A DNA stretch of 7,822 nucleotides from UBA1737 sp045653225. Its GTDB lineage: Bacteria; Bacillota_I; Bacilli_A; ML615J-28; CAG-313. Numbering within the stretch: the stretch's first letter is position 1; the number at the start of each line of letters is the position of its first letter. Location: assembly GCA_045653225.1 (NCBI GenBank), contig JAZOLP010000106.1:1-7822 (forward strand). Direction: 5' to 3'. Made by a program: the position numbers and the translations under genes. Shown here piece after piece: positions 1-6,140 of the stretch. A model generated the notes under the pieces. The model did not search any database. It saw only the letters and a list, made by a program, of their open reading frames with translations, and was not told the origin of the DNA.

Positions 1-99
1 AAGAAAGCTGGCTTCTTAACTCGTGATTCTCGTTCTGTTGAACGTAAGAAATACGGTCTTAAAAAAGCTCGTCGTTCACCACAATTCTCAAAGCGTTAG
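1..99 (+). CDS. rpsI: 30S ribosomal protein S9, C-terminal end (partial)
   Basis: Frame 1 is open from the window edge to a TAG stop and encodes the last 32 residues of ribosomal protein S9. The visible part is rich in Arg and Lys and ends in KKARRSPQFSKR, the conserved S9 tail that reaches into the ribosomal P site and contacts tRNA. The 5' end lies outside the window. In B. subtilis rpsI follows rplM at a different locus, so its position directly upstream of cysS is a local rearrangement relative to that genome. A hairpin terminator follows. The identification rests on the highly conserved tail and is secure despite the short length. Confidence 0.95.
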   Translation, partial: KKAGFLTRDSRSVERKKYGLKKARRSPQFSKR

Positions 100-130
100 T
101 CGTTATTGGCTATTTATGCGATTGTTATTT

Positions 131-168
131 AAGACCACAAACAAATGTTTGTGGTCTTATTTAATTTT
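131..168 (+). terminator. Hairpin terminator after rpsI
   Basis: A perfect 12-bp inverted repeat (131-142 paired with 147-158) encloses the four-base loop AAAT. It is followed by a T-rich but interrupted stretch (ATTTAATTTT). It lies 31 nt after the rpsI stop and probably ends the ribosomal protein transcript. The T-tract is weaker than in the other two terminators of this window. Confidence 0.8.
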
Positions 169-206
169 AAATAATTTGTTATTTTAAGTCGATTATTAAA
201 AAAGAT

Positions 207-212
207 AAGGAG
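207..212 (+). promoter_or_regulatory. Shine-Dalgarno site of cysS; no clear promoter upstream
   Basis: AAGGAG lies 6 nt before the cysS ATG and fixes that start. The stretch between the rpsI terminator and this site (about 159-206) is almost pure A/T and must carry the cysS promoter if the terminator is efficient. I could not pick out one convincing -35/-10 pair. The gap is too short for a T-box leader and has no T-box-like GGTGG element. Confidence 0.75.
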
Positions 213-218
213 ATACAT

Positions 219-1571
219 ATGTTTGATCGTAAAAATATTAAAATTTATAATTCATTAACTAATCAGTTAGAACAGTTTAATCCAATTAAAGAAGATGAAA
301 TTTCTATGTATGTATGTGGACCTACTGTGTATAATCATATGCATATTGGTAATGCGCGTCCAGTTATCTTTTTTGATACAGTAAAAAGATTCTTTAAGTA
401 TATTGGCTATAAAGTTACTTACGCTTCTAATTTTACTGATATTGATGATAAAATTATTAAAACAGCTTTAAAAGAAGGCGTAACTGAAGATGTAATTACA
501 GCAAGATACATTGATGCGTTTTTAAAAGCTTGTGAAGAAGTAGGTTGCGAAATGGATGTTATTCGTCCTAAAGTTACTGAAAATATTCCAGCAATTTTAG
601 ATTTCATTCAAAGACTTGTTGATAATGGAAATGCTTATATCTCTGGTGATGATGTTTATTTTAAAGTTAGTAGTGATCCTAAATATGGTATTTTAAGTAA
701 TCAAAAACTTGATGAATTGGAATCTGGTGCAAGAATTGATGTAAATGAAGGGAAATTAGATCCAAGAGATTTTACATTATGGAAAAAAACTAGTGATGAA
801 GGTAAAAAATGGGATTCTAATTTTGGTAGTGGTAGACCTGGTTGGCACACAGAATGTGTTGTTATGATTAGAAATATTTTTGGTGGTTTGATTGATATCC
901 ACGGTGGTGGTACAGATCTTAGATTCCCACATCATGAAAATGAAATTGCTCAAAATTATTGTTTACATCAAGATAATTTAGCTAATTACTGGGTTCATAA
1001 TGCAAGACTTGATTTACGAGGCGAAAAAATGAGTAAATCTCTTGGTAATGTGGTTTGGTTAAAAGATATTATAAAAGAATATCATCCAAATGCTTTTAGA
1101 CTTGCAATTATTGCAAACCATTATCGTCAAGTAATTAATTATCAAGATGATATGATGCGTCAAATGCAAGGTGAATGGGAAAAGATTGAAAAGTTATATG
1201 TCACTTTCTTTAGAAATCTTGAGTTAAAAGATGCTTTATATGAAGGTGAAACAATTGAAATAATGGATGACTTCTTAACTGAAATGGCGTATGATTTTAA
1301 TACTTCAAATGCCTTAACTCATCTATATGCTCTTATGAAAAAAATGAATGCTGATATTAGAAGAAATGATCTTGATACAAGTATTCTTCAAAATGAATTT
1401 AAAACATTTAAAGATATGCTTTATGTTTTAGGTATTAATGTTAATATTGATCCTTTAACAGAGTATGAAAAAACTGTAGTTTTAGATTGGCAAGCTGCTC
1501 GCAAAAATAAAGATTTCGAAAAAGCTGATATATTAAGAAATAAAATAAGTGAATTAGGAATTAGATTATAA
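219..1571 (+). CDS. cysS: Cysteinyl-tRNA synthetase
   Basis: This class I aminoacyl-tRNA synthetase charges tRNA(Cys) with cysteine in the cytoplasm. The 450-residue length is normal for the family. The N-terminal catalytic Rossmann domain carries the HIGH-type motif as HIGN (residues 42-45) and the KMSKS loop at 270-274 (EKMSKSLGN). Candidate zinc ligands that give cysteine specificity are Cys33 (VCGPTVYN), Cys213 (GWHTEC), His238 and Glu242 (FPHHENE). The anticodon-side helical region occupies about 320-450 and ends in the typical segment around FEKADILRNKI. The ATG follows AAGGAG by 6 nt. The gene opens a compact operon: its TAA stop directly abuts the ATG of mrnC, as in the Bacillus cysS-mrnC-rlmB cluster. 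Nothing suggests truncation or loss of activity. Confidence 0.98.
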   Translation: MFDRKNIKIYNSLTNQLEQFNPIKEDEISMYVCGPTVYNHMHIGNARPVIFFDTVKRFFKYIGYKVTYASNFTDIDDKIIKTALKEGVTEDVITARYIDAFLKACEEVGCEMDVIRPKVTENIPAILDFIQRLVDNGNAYISGDDVYFKVSSDPKYGILSNQKLDELESGARIDVNEGKLDPRDFTLWKKTSDEGKKWDSNFGSGRPGWHTECVVMIRNIFGGLIDIHGGGTDLRFPHHENEIAQNYCLHQDNLANYWVHNARLDLRGEKMSKSLGNVVWLKDIIKEYHPNAFRLAIIANHYRQVINYQDDMMRQMQGEWEKIEKLYVTFFRNLELKDALYEGETIEIMDDFLTEMAYDFNTSNALTHLYALMKKMNADIRRNDLDTSILQNEFKTFKDMLYVLGINVNIDPLTEYEKTVVLDWQAARKNKDFEKADILRNKISELGIRL

Positions 1572-1955
1572 ATGAAGTATAATTTATTAAACGGTTCTAA
1601 TCTAAGTTATATTGGCGATGCTTATTATGAACTTGAAATTAGGAAATATTTATTAAGTAAAAATATTACTAAAAATAAAGATTTAAGAAAAATAAGTATT
1701 GAATTTGTTAGCGCAAGTGCTCATTCTTACATTTTTGAAAATTTAAAAGATCTTTTAACTGAAGAGGAATTAGCAATTTTTACTCGTGGACGTAATGCTT
1801 CTACAACAGGACACCGTAAAAATGTTAATCGTTTAGAACATGCAATATCTAGTGGGTATGAAGCTGTTTTAGGTTTTTTGTATTTGAAAGAAGATTTTGA
1901 GCGACTTGAATTTTTAATGAAAAAATCAATAGAAATAGTGGAAAATAAACAATGA
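1572..1955 (+). CDS. mrnC: Mini-ribonuclease III (23S rRNA maturation)
   Basis: The 127-residue protein is an RNase III catalytic domain without the dsRNA-binding domain. In Bacillus this enzyme trims both ends of the 23S rRNA precursor. The first signature is YIGDAYYEL (13-21), with the likely metal-binding Asp16. RGRNA (72-76) is the characteristic Mini-III segment. SSGYEAVLGFLYL (93-105) supplies the second acidic residue, Glu97. The protein is expected to be a dimer. The ATG follows the cysS stop with no gap and has only a weak AGGA 12 nt upstream, so translation is probably coupled to cysS. The stop is TGA within an ATGA overlap with rlmB. Because conserved tryptophans nearby all use TGG, this TGA is a real stop and the code is standard bacterial. 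Confidence 0.95.
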   Translation: MKYNLLNGSNLSYIGDAYYELEIRKYLLSKNITKNKDLRKISIEFVSASAHSYIFENLKDLLTEEELAIFTRGRNASTTGHRKNVNRLEHAISSGYEAVLGFLYLKEDFERLEFLMKKSIEIVENKQ

Positions 1956-2659
1956 TTATTTATGGGAAAAATACAGTATTAGAAGCTTTAAGAAATAATA
2001 AAGAAATTAATAAAATTTATGTGACTTCTAATAATTTAGAATTAATAAAAAAGTTTACAAACAATAAAAAATGTGAGATTGTTGTTTTACAACAAAAAGA
2101 TATGAACAAAATGTTTGATGGTAATCATCAAGGTATTGCTTGTGAAATATTAGAATATGGTTATGTTTCACTAGAAGAAATTATAGCTAAAAACAAAGAT
2201 AAATCTGATGTTGCGCTATGTATATTAGATGGTTTAGAAGATCCACATAACTTGGGTGCGATTTTAAGAACTGCTGATGCTACTGGAATAAATGGGGTGA
2301 TTATTCCTAAAAATAGAAGTGTAAGTTTAAATTCAACTGTTGCTAAAGTTTCTACTGGTGCTATTGAACATGTTGACTGTGCTCAAGTTACTAATTTAGT
2401 TAATGCTATCAATGATTTAAAAAAAGCTGGTTACTGGATAATTGGTTTAGAAGTTGATGGAAGTGTTGACTATCGTAAACAAGATTATAAAGGTAAAATT
2501 GCTGTTGTTATTGGATCAGAGGGGAAAGGAATTTCTAGACTTGTTAAAGAAAATTGTGATTTTAAAGTTTTAATTCCAATGGTTGGGCATGTTAATTCTT
2601 TAAATGCTAGTGTTTCTGCAAGTATATTATTTTATGAAATATTAAGAAATAGGGGTTAA
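1952..2659 (+). CDS. rlmB: 23S rRNA (guanosine-2'-O-)-methyltransferase, RlmB/TrmH (SpoU) family
   Basis: This SPOUT-class enzyme transfers a methyl group from S-adenosylmethionine to a ribose 2'-OH in 23S rRNA (G2251 in E. coli RlmB). The 235 residues start with a small substrate-binding domain (about 1-75, beginning IIYGKNTVLEAL). The knotted catalytic domain follows with its three motifs: motif 1 at 94-108 with Asn100 and Arg106, motif 2 at 187-203 (IGSEGKGISRLV), and motif 3 at 208-223 (IPM, NSLNASVSAS). Most relatives have NVSVA in motif 3; NASVS is a mild variant. The gene overlaps mrnC by 4 nt (ATGA), which indicates translational coupling. It matches B. subtilis YacO in position. The exact methylated base in this organism is inferred from family knowledge. 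Confidence 0.94.
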   Translation: MIIYGKNTVLEALRNNKEINKIYVTSNNLELIKKFTNNKKCEIVVLQQKDMNKMFDGNHQGIACEILEYGYVSLEEIIAKNKDKSDVALCILDGLEDPHNLGAILRTADATGINGVIIPKNRSVSLNSTVAKVSTGAIEHVDCAQVTNLVNAINDLKKAGYWIIGLEVDGSVDYRKQDYKGKIAVVIGSEGKGISRLVKENCDFKVLIPMVGHVNSLNASVSASILFYEILRNRG

Positions 2660-2660
2660 T

Positions 2661-3206
2661 ATGAAAAAACAAGGGGATTTTAGTAAATATAACGATTATG
2701 AATTGTTGTACTTAATTAAACAAAATAATGATGAAGCAAAAGAAATATTATTTTGGAAATATGGCTTTTTAATTAGGTCGAGAATTTGTCGTTTAGGGGT
2801 GCCAAGATTATATTGGGATGATTATTATCAAGAAGGTTGTTTAATGCTTCATCGTGCGATTAAAATGTATGATGAGAATAGTAAGAAAAGTTTTACTAAG
2901 TTTTTTGAAATGTTACTTCATAGAAGAATTGTTACATTACTTAGAAAAGATTTAAAAGATAAAGAAATCGAAAAAATAGATGATTTTGATGAATATCCTT
3001 TATATGTATTTGAAGATAAATTAGAAATATTATTAGAAGGATATGAATGTGGATTATCTGAAATGGAACAACTTGCTTATGATAGAATCGTTGTAGGTAA
3101 GGAAAAAATAGAGAATGTTGCTAAAGAATTAGGTGTTAACTCTAAAAGTTTATCTAATGCGAAGCAGCGTGCTATTAAAAAAATAAAAAAAGAAATTAAT
3201 AAATAA
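2661..3206 (+). CDS. sigH: Sigma-70 family sigma factor, SigH/ComX-like
   Basis: The 181-residue protein has the two-domain plan of a small alternative sigma factor that directs RNA polymerase to special promoters. Region 2 covers about 11-95, including the core-binding and -10 recognition helices around YYQEGCLMLHRAIKMYD (55-71). An acidic linker follows (about 105-128, DDFDEYP). Region 4 covers about 131-178, with a helix-turn-helix near 149-172 and a recognition helix pattern (KSLSNAKQRAIKKIKK) like that of SigH. The position after rlmB is the sigH locus of Bacilli. The protein is shorter than B. subtilis SigH (about 218 residues) and divergent, so SigH is a positional and pattern-based assignment. 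Its regulon (competence, stationary phase or sporulation) cannot be told from this window. The start lies one base after the rlmB stop, with AGGGG 5 nt upstream. No yacP/rae1 gene intervenes. Confidence 0.82.
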   Translation: MKKQGDFSKYNDYELLYLIKQNNDEAKEILFWKYGFLIRSRICRLGVPRLYWDDYYQEGCLMLHRAIKMYDENSKKSFTKFFEMLLHRRIVTLLRKDLKDKEIEKIDDFDEYPLYVFEDKLEILLEGYECGLSEMEQLAYDRIVVGKEKIENVAKELGVNSKSLSNAKQRAIKKIKKEINK

Positions 3207-3215
3207 CTATATCAT

Positions 3216-3244
3216 TTGACAAAATTGAAGTTTTTTGATAAAAT
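3216..3244 (+). promoter_or_regulatory. Strong promoter of rpmG-secE-nusG
   Basis: A perfect -35 box TTGACA (3216-3221) is separated by exactly 17 bp from the -10 box TAAAAT (3239-3244), preceded by a TGA extended -10 element (3236-3238). The predicted start is near 3251, giving an untranslated leader of only about 13 nt that is largely the Shine-Dalgarno site. No terminator separates it from the sigma gene, so readthrough from the cysS operon is also likely. Confidence 0.88.
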
Positions 3245-3263
3245 TTATAGATAGGTGGTGTCT

Positions 3264-3413
3264 ATGAGAGAAAAAGTAATTTTAGTATGTGAAATTTGCT
3301 TATCCCGCAATTATACAACGAAGAAAAATAAACTTAACACTACAGAACGTATGGAAATTAAGAAATTCTGTCCTCGTTGTAATAAACACACAGTTCATAA
3401 AGAAACTAAATAA
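3264..3413 (+). CDS. rpmG: 50S ribosomal protein L33
   Basis: A 49-codon reading frame, ATG to TAA, encodes bacterial L33, a small protein of the large subunit near the E site. It begins MREKVILVCEIC and ends KKFCPRCNKHTVHKETK. It holds two CxxC pairs (Cys9/Cys12 and Cys36/Cys39), so it is the zinc-binding C+ paralogue type. Length and spacing are normal for the family. AGGTGG (3253-3258) lies 5 nt before the ATG. It is the first gene after a strong promoter and precedes secE by 15 nt, the same position as rpmGB in B. subtilis. A longer overlapping frame at 3289-3504 is a shadow of this gene and secE. Confidence 0.95.
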   Translation: MREKVILVCEICLSRNYTTKKNKLNTTERMEIKKFCPRCNKHTVHKETK

Positions 3414-3428
3414 AGGAGAAAATATAAA

Positions 3429-3830
3429 ATGGCTGTTCAAAAAGAAGAAAAAAAGAATCGTGTCCTTCAAGCAATTTATCATGAATGGAAATATGAAAAT
3501 CTAATTTTAGTTGTACTTGCATTATTTGCATTAGAATTAGGTGTATTATTATTAACTGGTGATTTAACTATTTCATCAAGTGCATTCATTATTGGTCCTT
3601 ACTGGAAAGTATTTGCATGGATTTTAGTTGGTTTAGGTGTAGTTGCATTATTACTTGCAGTTGCTTCATTCTATCGTCCTTCTCTTTCTGAAATTAAACA
3701 TGTAACAGGATTAAAAAGACAAGAATTCTTAGTTAATGTATTAACTGTATTTGTTTTCATTTTAGTTGTTGCTGGATTAATTTTCGCATACGAATCAGTA
3801 ATTACATTAGTTGAAAACGCATTTAAATAG
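3429..3830 (+). CDS. secE: Preprotein translocase subunit SecE, three-span form
   Basis: SecE clamps the SecY channel in the cytoplasmic membrane for protein export and insertion. The SecE signature lies in the C-terminal part: RPSLSEIKHVTGLKRQEF (83-100, the amphipathic helix and conserved hinge) followed by membrane helix 102-122. The tryptophan of the usual VxWP hinge is replaced, giving VTGLKR. Two further hydrophobic segments precede it (about 25-44 and 62-81), so the 133-residue protein has three predicted spans, like E. coli SecE (127 residues). Most Gram-positive SecE proteins are 55-75 residues with a single span. AAGGAG lies about 10 nt before the ATG. Position between rpmG and nusG agrees with the family assignment. 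The role of the two extra spans is unknown here. Confidence 0.92.
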   Translation: MAVQKEEKKNRVLQAIYHEWKYENLILVVLALFALELGVLLLTGDLTISSSAFIIGPYWKVFAWILVGLGVVALLLAVASFYRPSLSEIKHVTGLKRQEFLVNVLTVFVFILVVAGLIFAYESVITLVENAFK

Positions 3831-3842
3831 GAATAATAGACT

Positions 3843-4394
3843 ATGGCTGATCTTGAAAACATGCGCGCTTGGTATGTAGTTCAAACGTATTCTGGTATGG
3901 AATATGCGGCTAAGAGAAATCTTGATCGTCGTATTGTTTCTATGAATATGGAAGACTATATTTTCCAAGTATTAATTCCTGAAGAAAAACGCTATGAAAA
4001 GAAGAAGAATGGTGAATTAAAAGAAATTGTTGAAAGAATCTATCCTGGTTATTTATTCGTTGATATGATTGTAACTGATGATTCATGGTGGGTTGTTCGA
4101 AATACACCGATGGTTTCAGGTTTCTTAGGTTCAAGTGGTGGTGGTGCAAAACCTGTACCTCTTCCAAATGATGAAATCATTCCAATCTTAAAACAAGCTG
4201 GTTTAAAACTTGAAATCCAAGTTGACTTTAAAGTTGGTGATGTTGTAAATGTTGTTTCTGGAACATTTGCTGGACAAGAAGCTACTGTAGAATCATTTGA
4301 TGTTGAAAAACAAATTGTTACAGTACTTGTTGATTTCTTTGGTCGTCAAACTCCTCAAGAGTTAAGATTTGATGAAGTAGAAGTTATAAAATAA
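3843..4394 (+). CDS. nusG: Transcription termination/antitermination protein NusG
   Basis: NusG binds the RNA polymerase clamp and modulates pausing, termination and coupling to translation. The 183-residue length is typical. The NGN domain spans about 8-118, with the start AWYVVQTYSGMEYAAKRNL (9-27) and the hallmark YPGYLFVDM (68-76). The KOW domain spans about 128-183, with VGDVVNVVSGTFAGQEATV (131-149). A short glycine-rich insert (SSGGGAKP, 97-104) sits in the usual NGN loop. The ATG is 12 nt after the secE stop, with a weak AGGA upstream. It is the last gene of the rpmG-secE-nusG unit, closed by a strong terminator before the next promoter. Confidence 0.97.
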   Translation: MADLENMRAWYVVQTYSGMEYAAKRNLDRRIVSMNMEDYIFQVLIPEEKRYEKKKNGELKEIVERIYPGYLFVDMIVTDDSWWVVRNTPMVSGFLGSSGGGAKPVPLPNDEIIPILKQAGLKLEIQVDFKVGDVVNVVSGTFAGQEATVESFDVEKQIVTVLVDFFGRQTPQELRFDEVEVIK

Positions 4395-4399
4395 AAAAT

Positions 4400-4426
4400 A
4401 AGCTTATCGTGTGATAAGCTTTTTTA
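4400..4426 (+). terminator. Rho-independent terminator after nusG
   Basis: The 9-bp stem AAGCTTATC (4400-4408) / GATAAGCTT (4413-4421) has loop GTGT and runs into a T-rich tract (4420-4435, broken only by one A). It begins 5 nt after the nusG stop. It separates the nusG transcript from the inserted two-gene unit. Confidence 0.92.
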
Positions 4427-4444
4427 TTTTTTTCCTCTTTTTTC

Positions 4445-4473
4445 TTTCAAAAATAATTATAATATGTTATAAT
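4445..4473 (+). promoter_or_regulatory. Promoter of the unknown gene + GNAT unit
   Basis: A perfect TATAAT (4468-4473) carries the extended -10 motif TGT (4465-4467). A weak -35 TTTCAA (4445-4450) is spaced 17 bp away. A second TATAAT lies 10 bp upstream (4458-4463). The start is expected near 4480, giving a leader of about 20 nt that contains AAGGAG (4487-4492), 7 nt before the ATG. Confidence 0.75.
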
Positions 4474-4499
4474 AATAGCAGTATTTAAGGAGAAGAAAA

Positions 4500-5072
4500 A
4501 TGCAGAATATTCCACAAATATATGATGTAGCTAAAACGTTATATAATAAATTAATTAAATACACAAATAAAATGTTTGAATTTATGGGTGATGAATATCA
4601 AGTTTCTAAAACTGTAGTTATAAAAGAATTAGATCATTTTATTCAAGCTATTTTATTTAAGGTTGCATTAGCAGATGATAGACTTCTTGGTATTGAACTA
4701 AATTTTATTAAAGAAATTGTTGAAATAGATGATATGTTTAAAGGGCAAGATATTTCTAAATTAGATAGCTTTAATGAATTAGAAAAAAATACTGCATTAA
4801 AAATGTGTGATGAAGTATTAAATGTTGTACCAGAATTTGTTAAGTTATCTGTTTTATGCGATAAAAAAGCTGATAGTATGTTGTTGGTTATGTCGCCTAC
4901 ATATTGTCAAAAAATATTTGACTATTTGAAACGAGTTGCGAATTATTTAAAATTCATTGACGGTAATGTTATTGAAAATGAAGACAAAACTGCAAAATTA
5001 GTTTTATCTAAAGTTGTAGAATATTACAAAAAGAAATATGTAAAATATGCGCCAAGCAGAAAAAAAGAATAA
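4500..5072 (+). CDS. Unknown helical protein with two TerB-like acidic motifs
   Basis: I do not recognise this 190-residue protein as a named gene. It has no signal peptide or membrane segment and looks all-helical and cytoplasmic, with a basic tail (YKKKYVKYAPSRKKE). Two stretches resemble the metal-binding helix-loop-helix of the TerB/DjlA-N superfamily (pattern A-x-x-DG-x-x-x-x-x-E): residues 55-71 (VALADDRLLGIELNFIK) and 152-163 (FIDGNVIENEDK). This suggests either two degenerate TerB-like halves or one extended domain. That is a pattern-level inference only. The ATG is backed by AAGGAG 7 nt upstream and a dedicated promoter. It is followed after 13 nt by a GNAT gene, so the two are probably co-transcribed. 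Codon use is A/T-ending like its neighbours, so there is no sign of recent transfer. The CDS itself is secure; the function is not. Confidence 0.85.
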   Translation: MQNIPQIYDVAKTLYNKLIKYTNKMFEFMGDEYQVSKTVVIKELDHFIQAILFKVALADDRLLGIELNFIKEIVEIDDMFKGQDISKLDSFNELEKNTALKMCDEVLNVVPEFVKLSVLCDKKADSMLLVMSPTYCQKIFDYLKRVANYLKFIDGNVIENEDKTAKLVLSKVVEYYKKKYVKYAPSRKKE

Positions 5073-5085
5073 AGGAGAGAAGAAA

Positions 5086-6072
5086 ATGGCTAATATTGTT
5101 AAATTTGAAGAAAAATACTGTGAACAAGTTTATAATTTATTTATGAACTTTAGAGATGAAGAAGATTTCTTTAAAGAATTTTCTTATGAAGGTTTCTGTT
5201 CACATTTATTTGAAAATTCAGCTTTTAAAGCAGAAGGCACATTTGTTGCTTTAGAAGGTGAAGAAGTTGTTGGTTTTGCAAGTTCAATGGTAAAACCTGC
5301 TGATGATGGTAACGAAAAAGCTTCTTGTTATCTTCACACTTTCTTTGTTAAAAAAGAATGTCGTCGTCAAGGCATTGGTAGTGCATTACTTGAAAAAGTT
5401 GAAGAATACGCTAAAGCAAAAGGTAGAAGTAGTGTAAGATTTGTATTTGTTGGTCAAATTAACTGGCCTTGGTATATTCCTAATACTGATCATCATATGC
5501 ATCCTGGTATGCCATGTGTAAGAATCAATTCTGATTTTTATATTTTCTTATATCATCATGGTTATTATGTTAATAGTATTCATGAAGGATTCCATTTACC
5601 TCTTGCTGAATATGAAATGCCTGCAGCTGTTCAAGCTAAAATGGAAGAAAATGCAAAACGTGGTTTAACTGTAGAAGTTTATGATCCTAAAAAACACTAT
5701 GGAATTGAGGAATTCTGTGATGTTATTAATAATGCTGGTTTTGCTGCATCTATTAGAAATAACTTAAAACGTGAAAATCCATACCCATTCTTAGTTGCTT
5801 CTAATAATGGTAAAGTTGTTGGTTGGACAGGTGCTATGTATGTAGAACCTACTGGTCGTGGTCATTTAGACGGAATTATTGTTGATCCAAATGAAAGAAA
5901 AGCAGGCCTTGGTAAAGGATTATTCTGTAATCTTTGTAAACATTTAAAAGAAATGGGTGCAAGCTATATGACATTCTTTACAGGTCTTGATAATCCTGCA
6001 AGATACATTTATTTAGGTGCTGGCTTTGGTGTTGCTCAAAGCTTTGCTGATATGAAAAAAGATTTAAAATAG
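5086..6072 (+). CDS. Tandem GNAT-fold N-acetyltransferase
   Basis: The 328-residue protein contains two GNAT domains, each with an acetyl-CoA pyrophosphate-binding motif of the R/Q-x-x-G-x-G type. The first domain spans about 1-165, with VALEGEEVVGFASS (54-67) and RRQGIG at 93-98. The second spans about 193-328, with VASNNGKVVGWTGAM (237-251) and RKAGLG at 271-276, ending in a typical NPARYIYLGAGF strand-turn (303-314). An unusual aromatic and His-rich linker lies at 126-160 (NWPWYIPN, DHHMHPGMP, YHHGYY). The architecture recalls tandem GNATs such as mycothiol synthase, but the substrate cannot be read from sequence. I chose the ATG at 5086 because AAGGAG lies 8 nt before it. An in-frame ATG at 5047, inside the preceding gene, would only add a 13-residue basic tail with no good ribosome-binding site. 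A strong terminator follows. Confidence 0.93.
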   Translation: MANIVKFEEKYCEQVYNLFMNFRDEEDFFKEFSYEGFCSHLFENSAFKAEGTFVALEGEEVVGFASSMVKPADDGNEKASCYLHTFFVKKECRRQGIGSALLEKVEEYAKAKGRSSVRFVFVGQINWPWYIPNTDHHMHPGMPCVRINSDFYIFLYHHGYYVNSIHEGFHLPLAEYEMPAAVQAKMEENAKRGLTVEVYDPKKHYGIEEFCDVINNAGFAASIRNNLKRENPYPFLVASNNGKVVGWTGAMYVEPTGRGHLDGIIVDPNERKAGLGKGLFCNLCKHLKEMGASYMTFFTGLDNPARYIYLGAGFGVAQSFADMKKDLK

Positions 6073-6084
6073 TGTTAAAAATAG

Positions 6085-6119
6085 AGACTTAAATTTTATA
6101 AAAATTTAAGTCTTTTTTT
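6085..6119 (+). terminator. Rho-independent terminator after the GNAT gene
   Basis: A perfect 13-bp inverted repeat (6085-6097 with 6101-6113, beginning AGACTTAAA) encloses the three-base loop ATA and runs into seven T residues. It starts 13 nt after the stop and isolates the GNAT unit from the ribosomal protein operon. Confidence 0.92.
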
Positions 6120-6140
6120 ATATAAAAAAGAACATAATAT

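Noticed and set aside
100..218. T-box riboswitch ahead of cysS
   Set aside because: The space is too short, and there is no stem I or T-box sequence complementary to a tRNA end.
419..607. Minus-strand frame opposite cysS
   Set aside because: It is antisense to the conserved catalytic domain of cysS and has no promoter, ribosome-binding site or family resemblance.
1953..1955. TGA read as tryptophan (Mycoplasma code)
   Set aside because: Conserved tryptophans in cysS, nusG and the GNAT protein are all TGG, no in-frame TGA occurs in the genes, and the mrnC product ends at the expected length at this TGA.
3289..3504. A 71-codon + strand frame overlapping rpmG and secE
   Set aside because: It is out of frame with two clearly conserved genes (rpmG 3264-3413 and secE), has no ribosome-binding site and gives a lysine-rich non-protein-like product.
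3300..4167. Minus-strand open frames opposite rpmG, secE and nusG (3300-3482, 3671-3862, 3940-4167)
   Set aside because: All lie antisense to conserved genes, show no recognisable domains and reflect the low stop density opposite A-rich coding sequence.
5047..5085. Longer N-terminus for the GNAT gene, starting at ATG 5047
   Set aside because: It would lie inside the preceding gene and span the real AAGGAG site, adding only 13 mostly polar/basic residues; ATG 5086 has the correct spacing.
4500..6072. Mobile element or recent horizontal transfer for the inserted two-gene unit
   Set aside because: There are no flanking repeats, integrase or transposase, and codon and base use look like the neighbours; an old or vertical insertion fits better.
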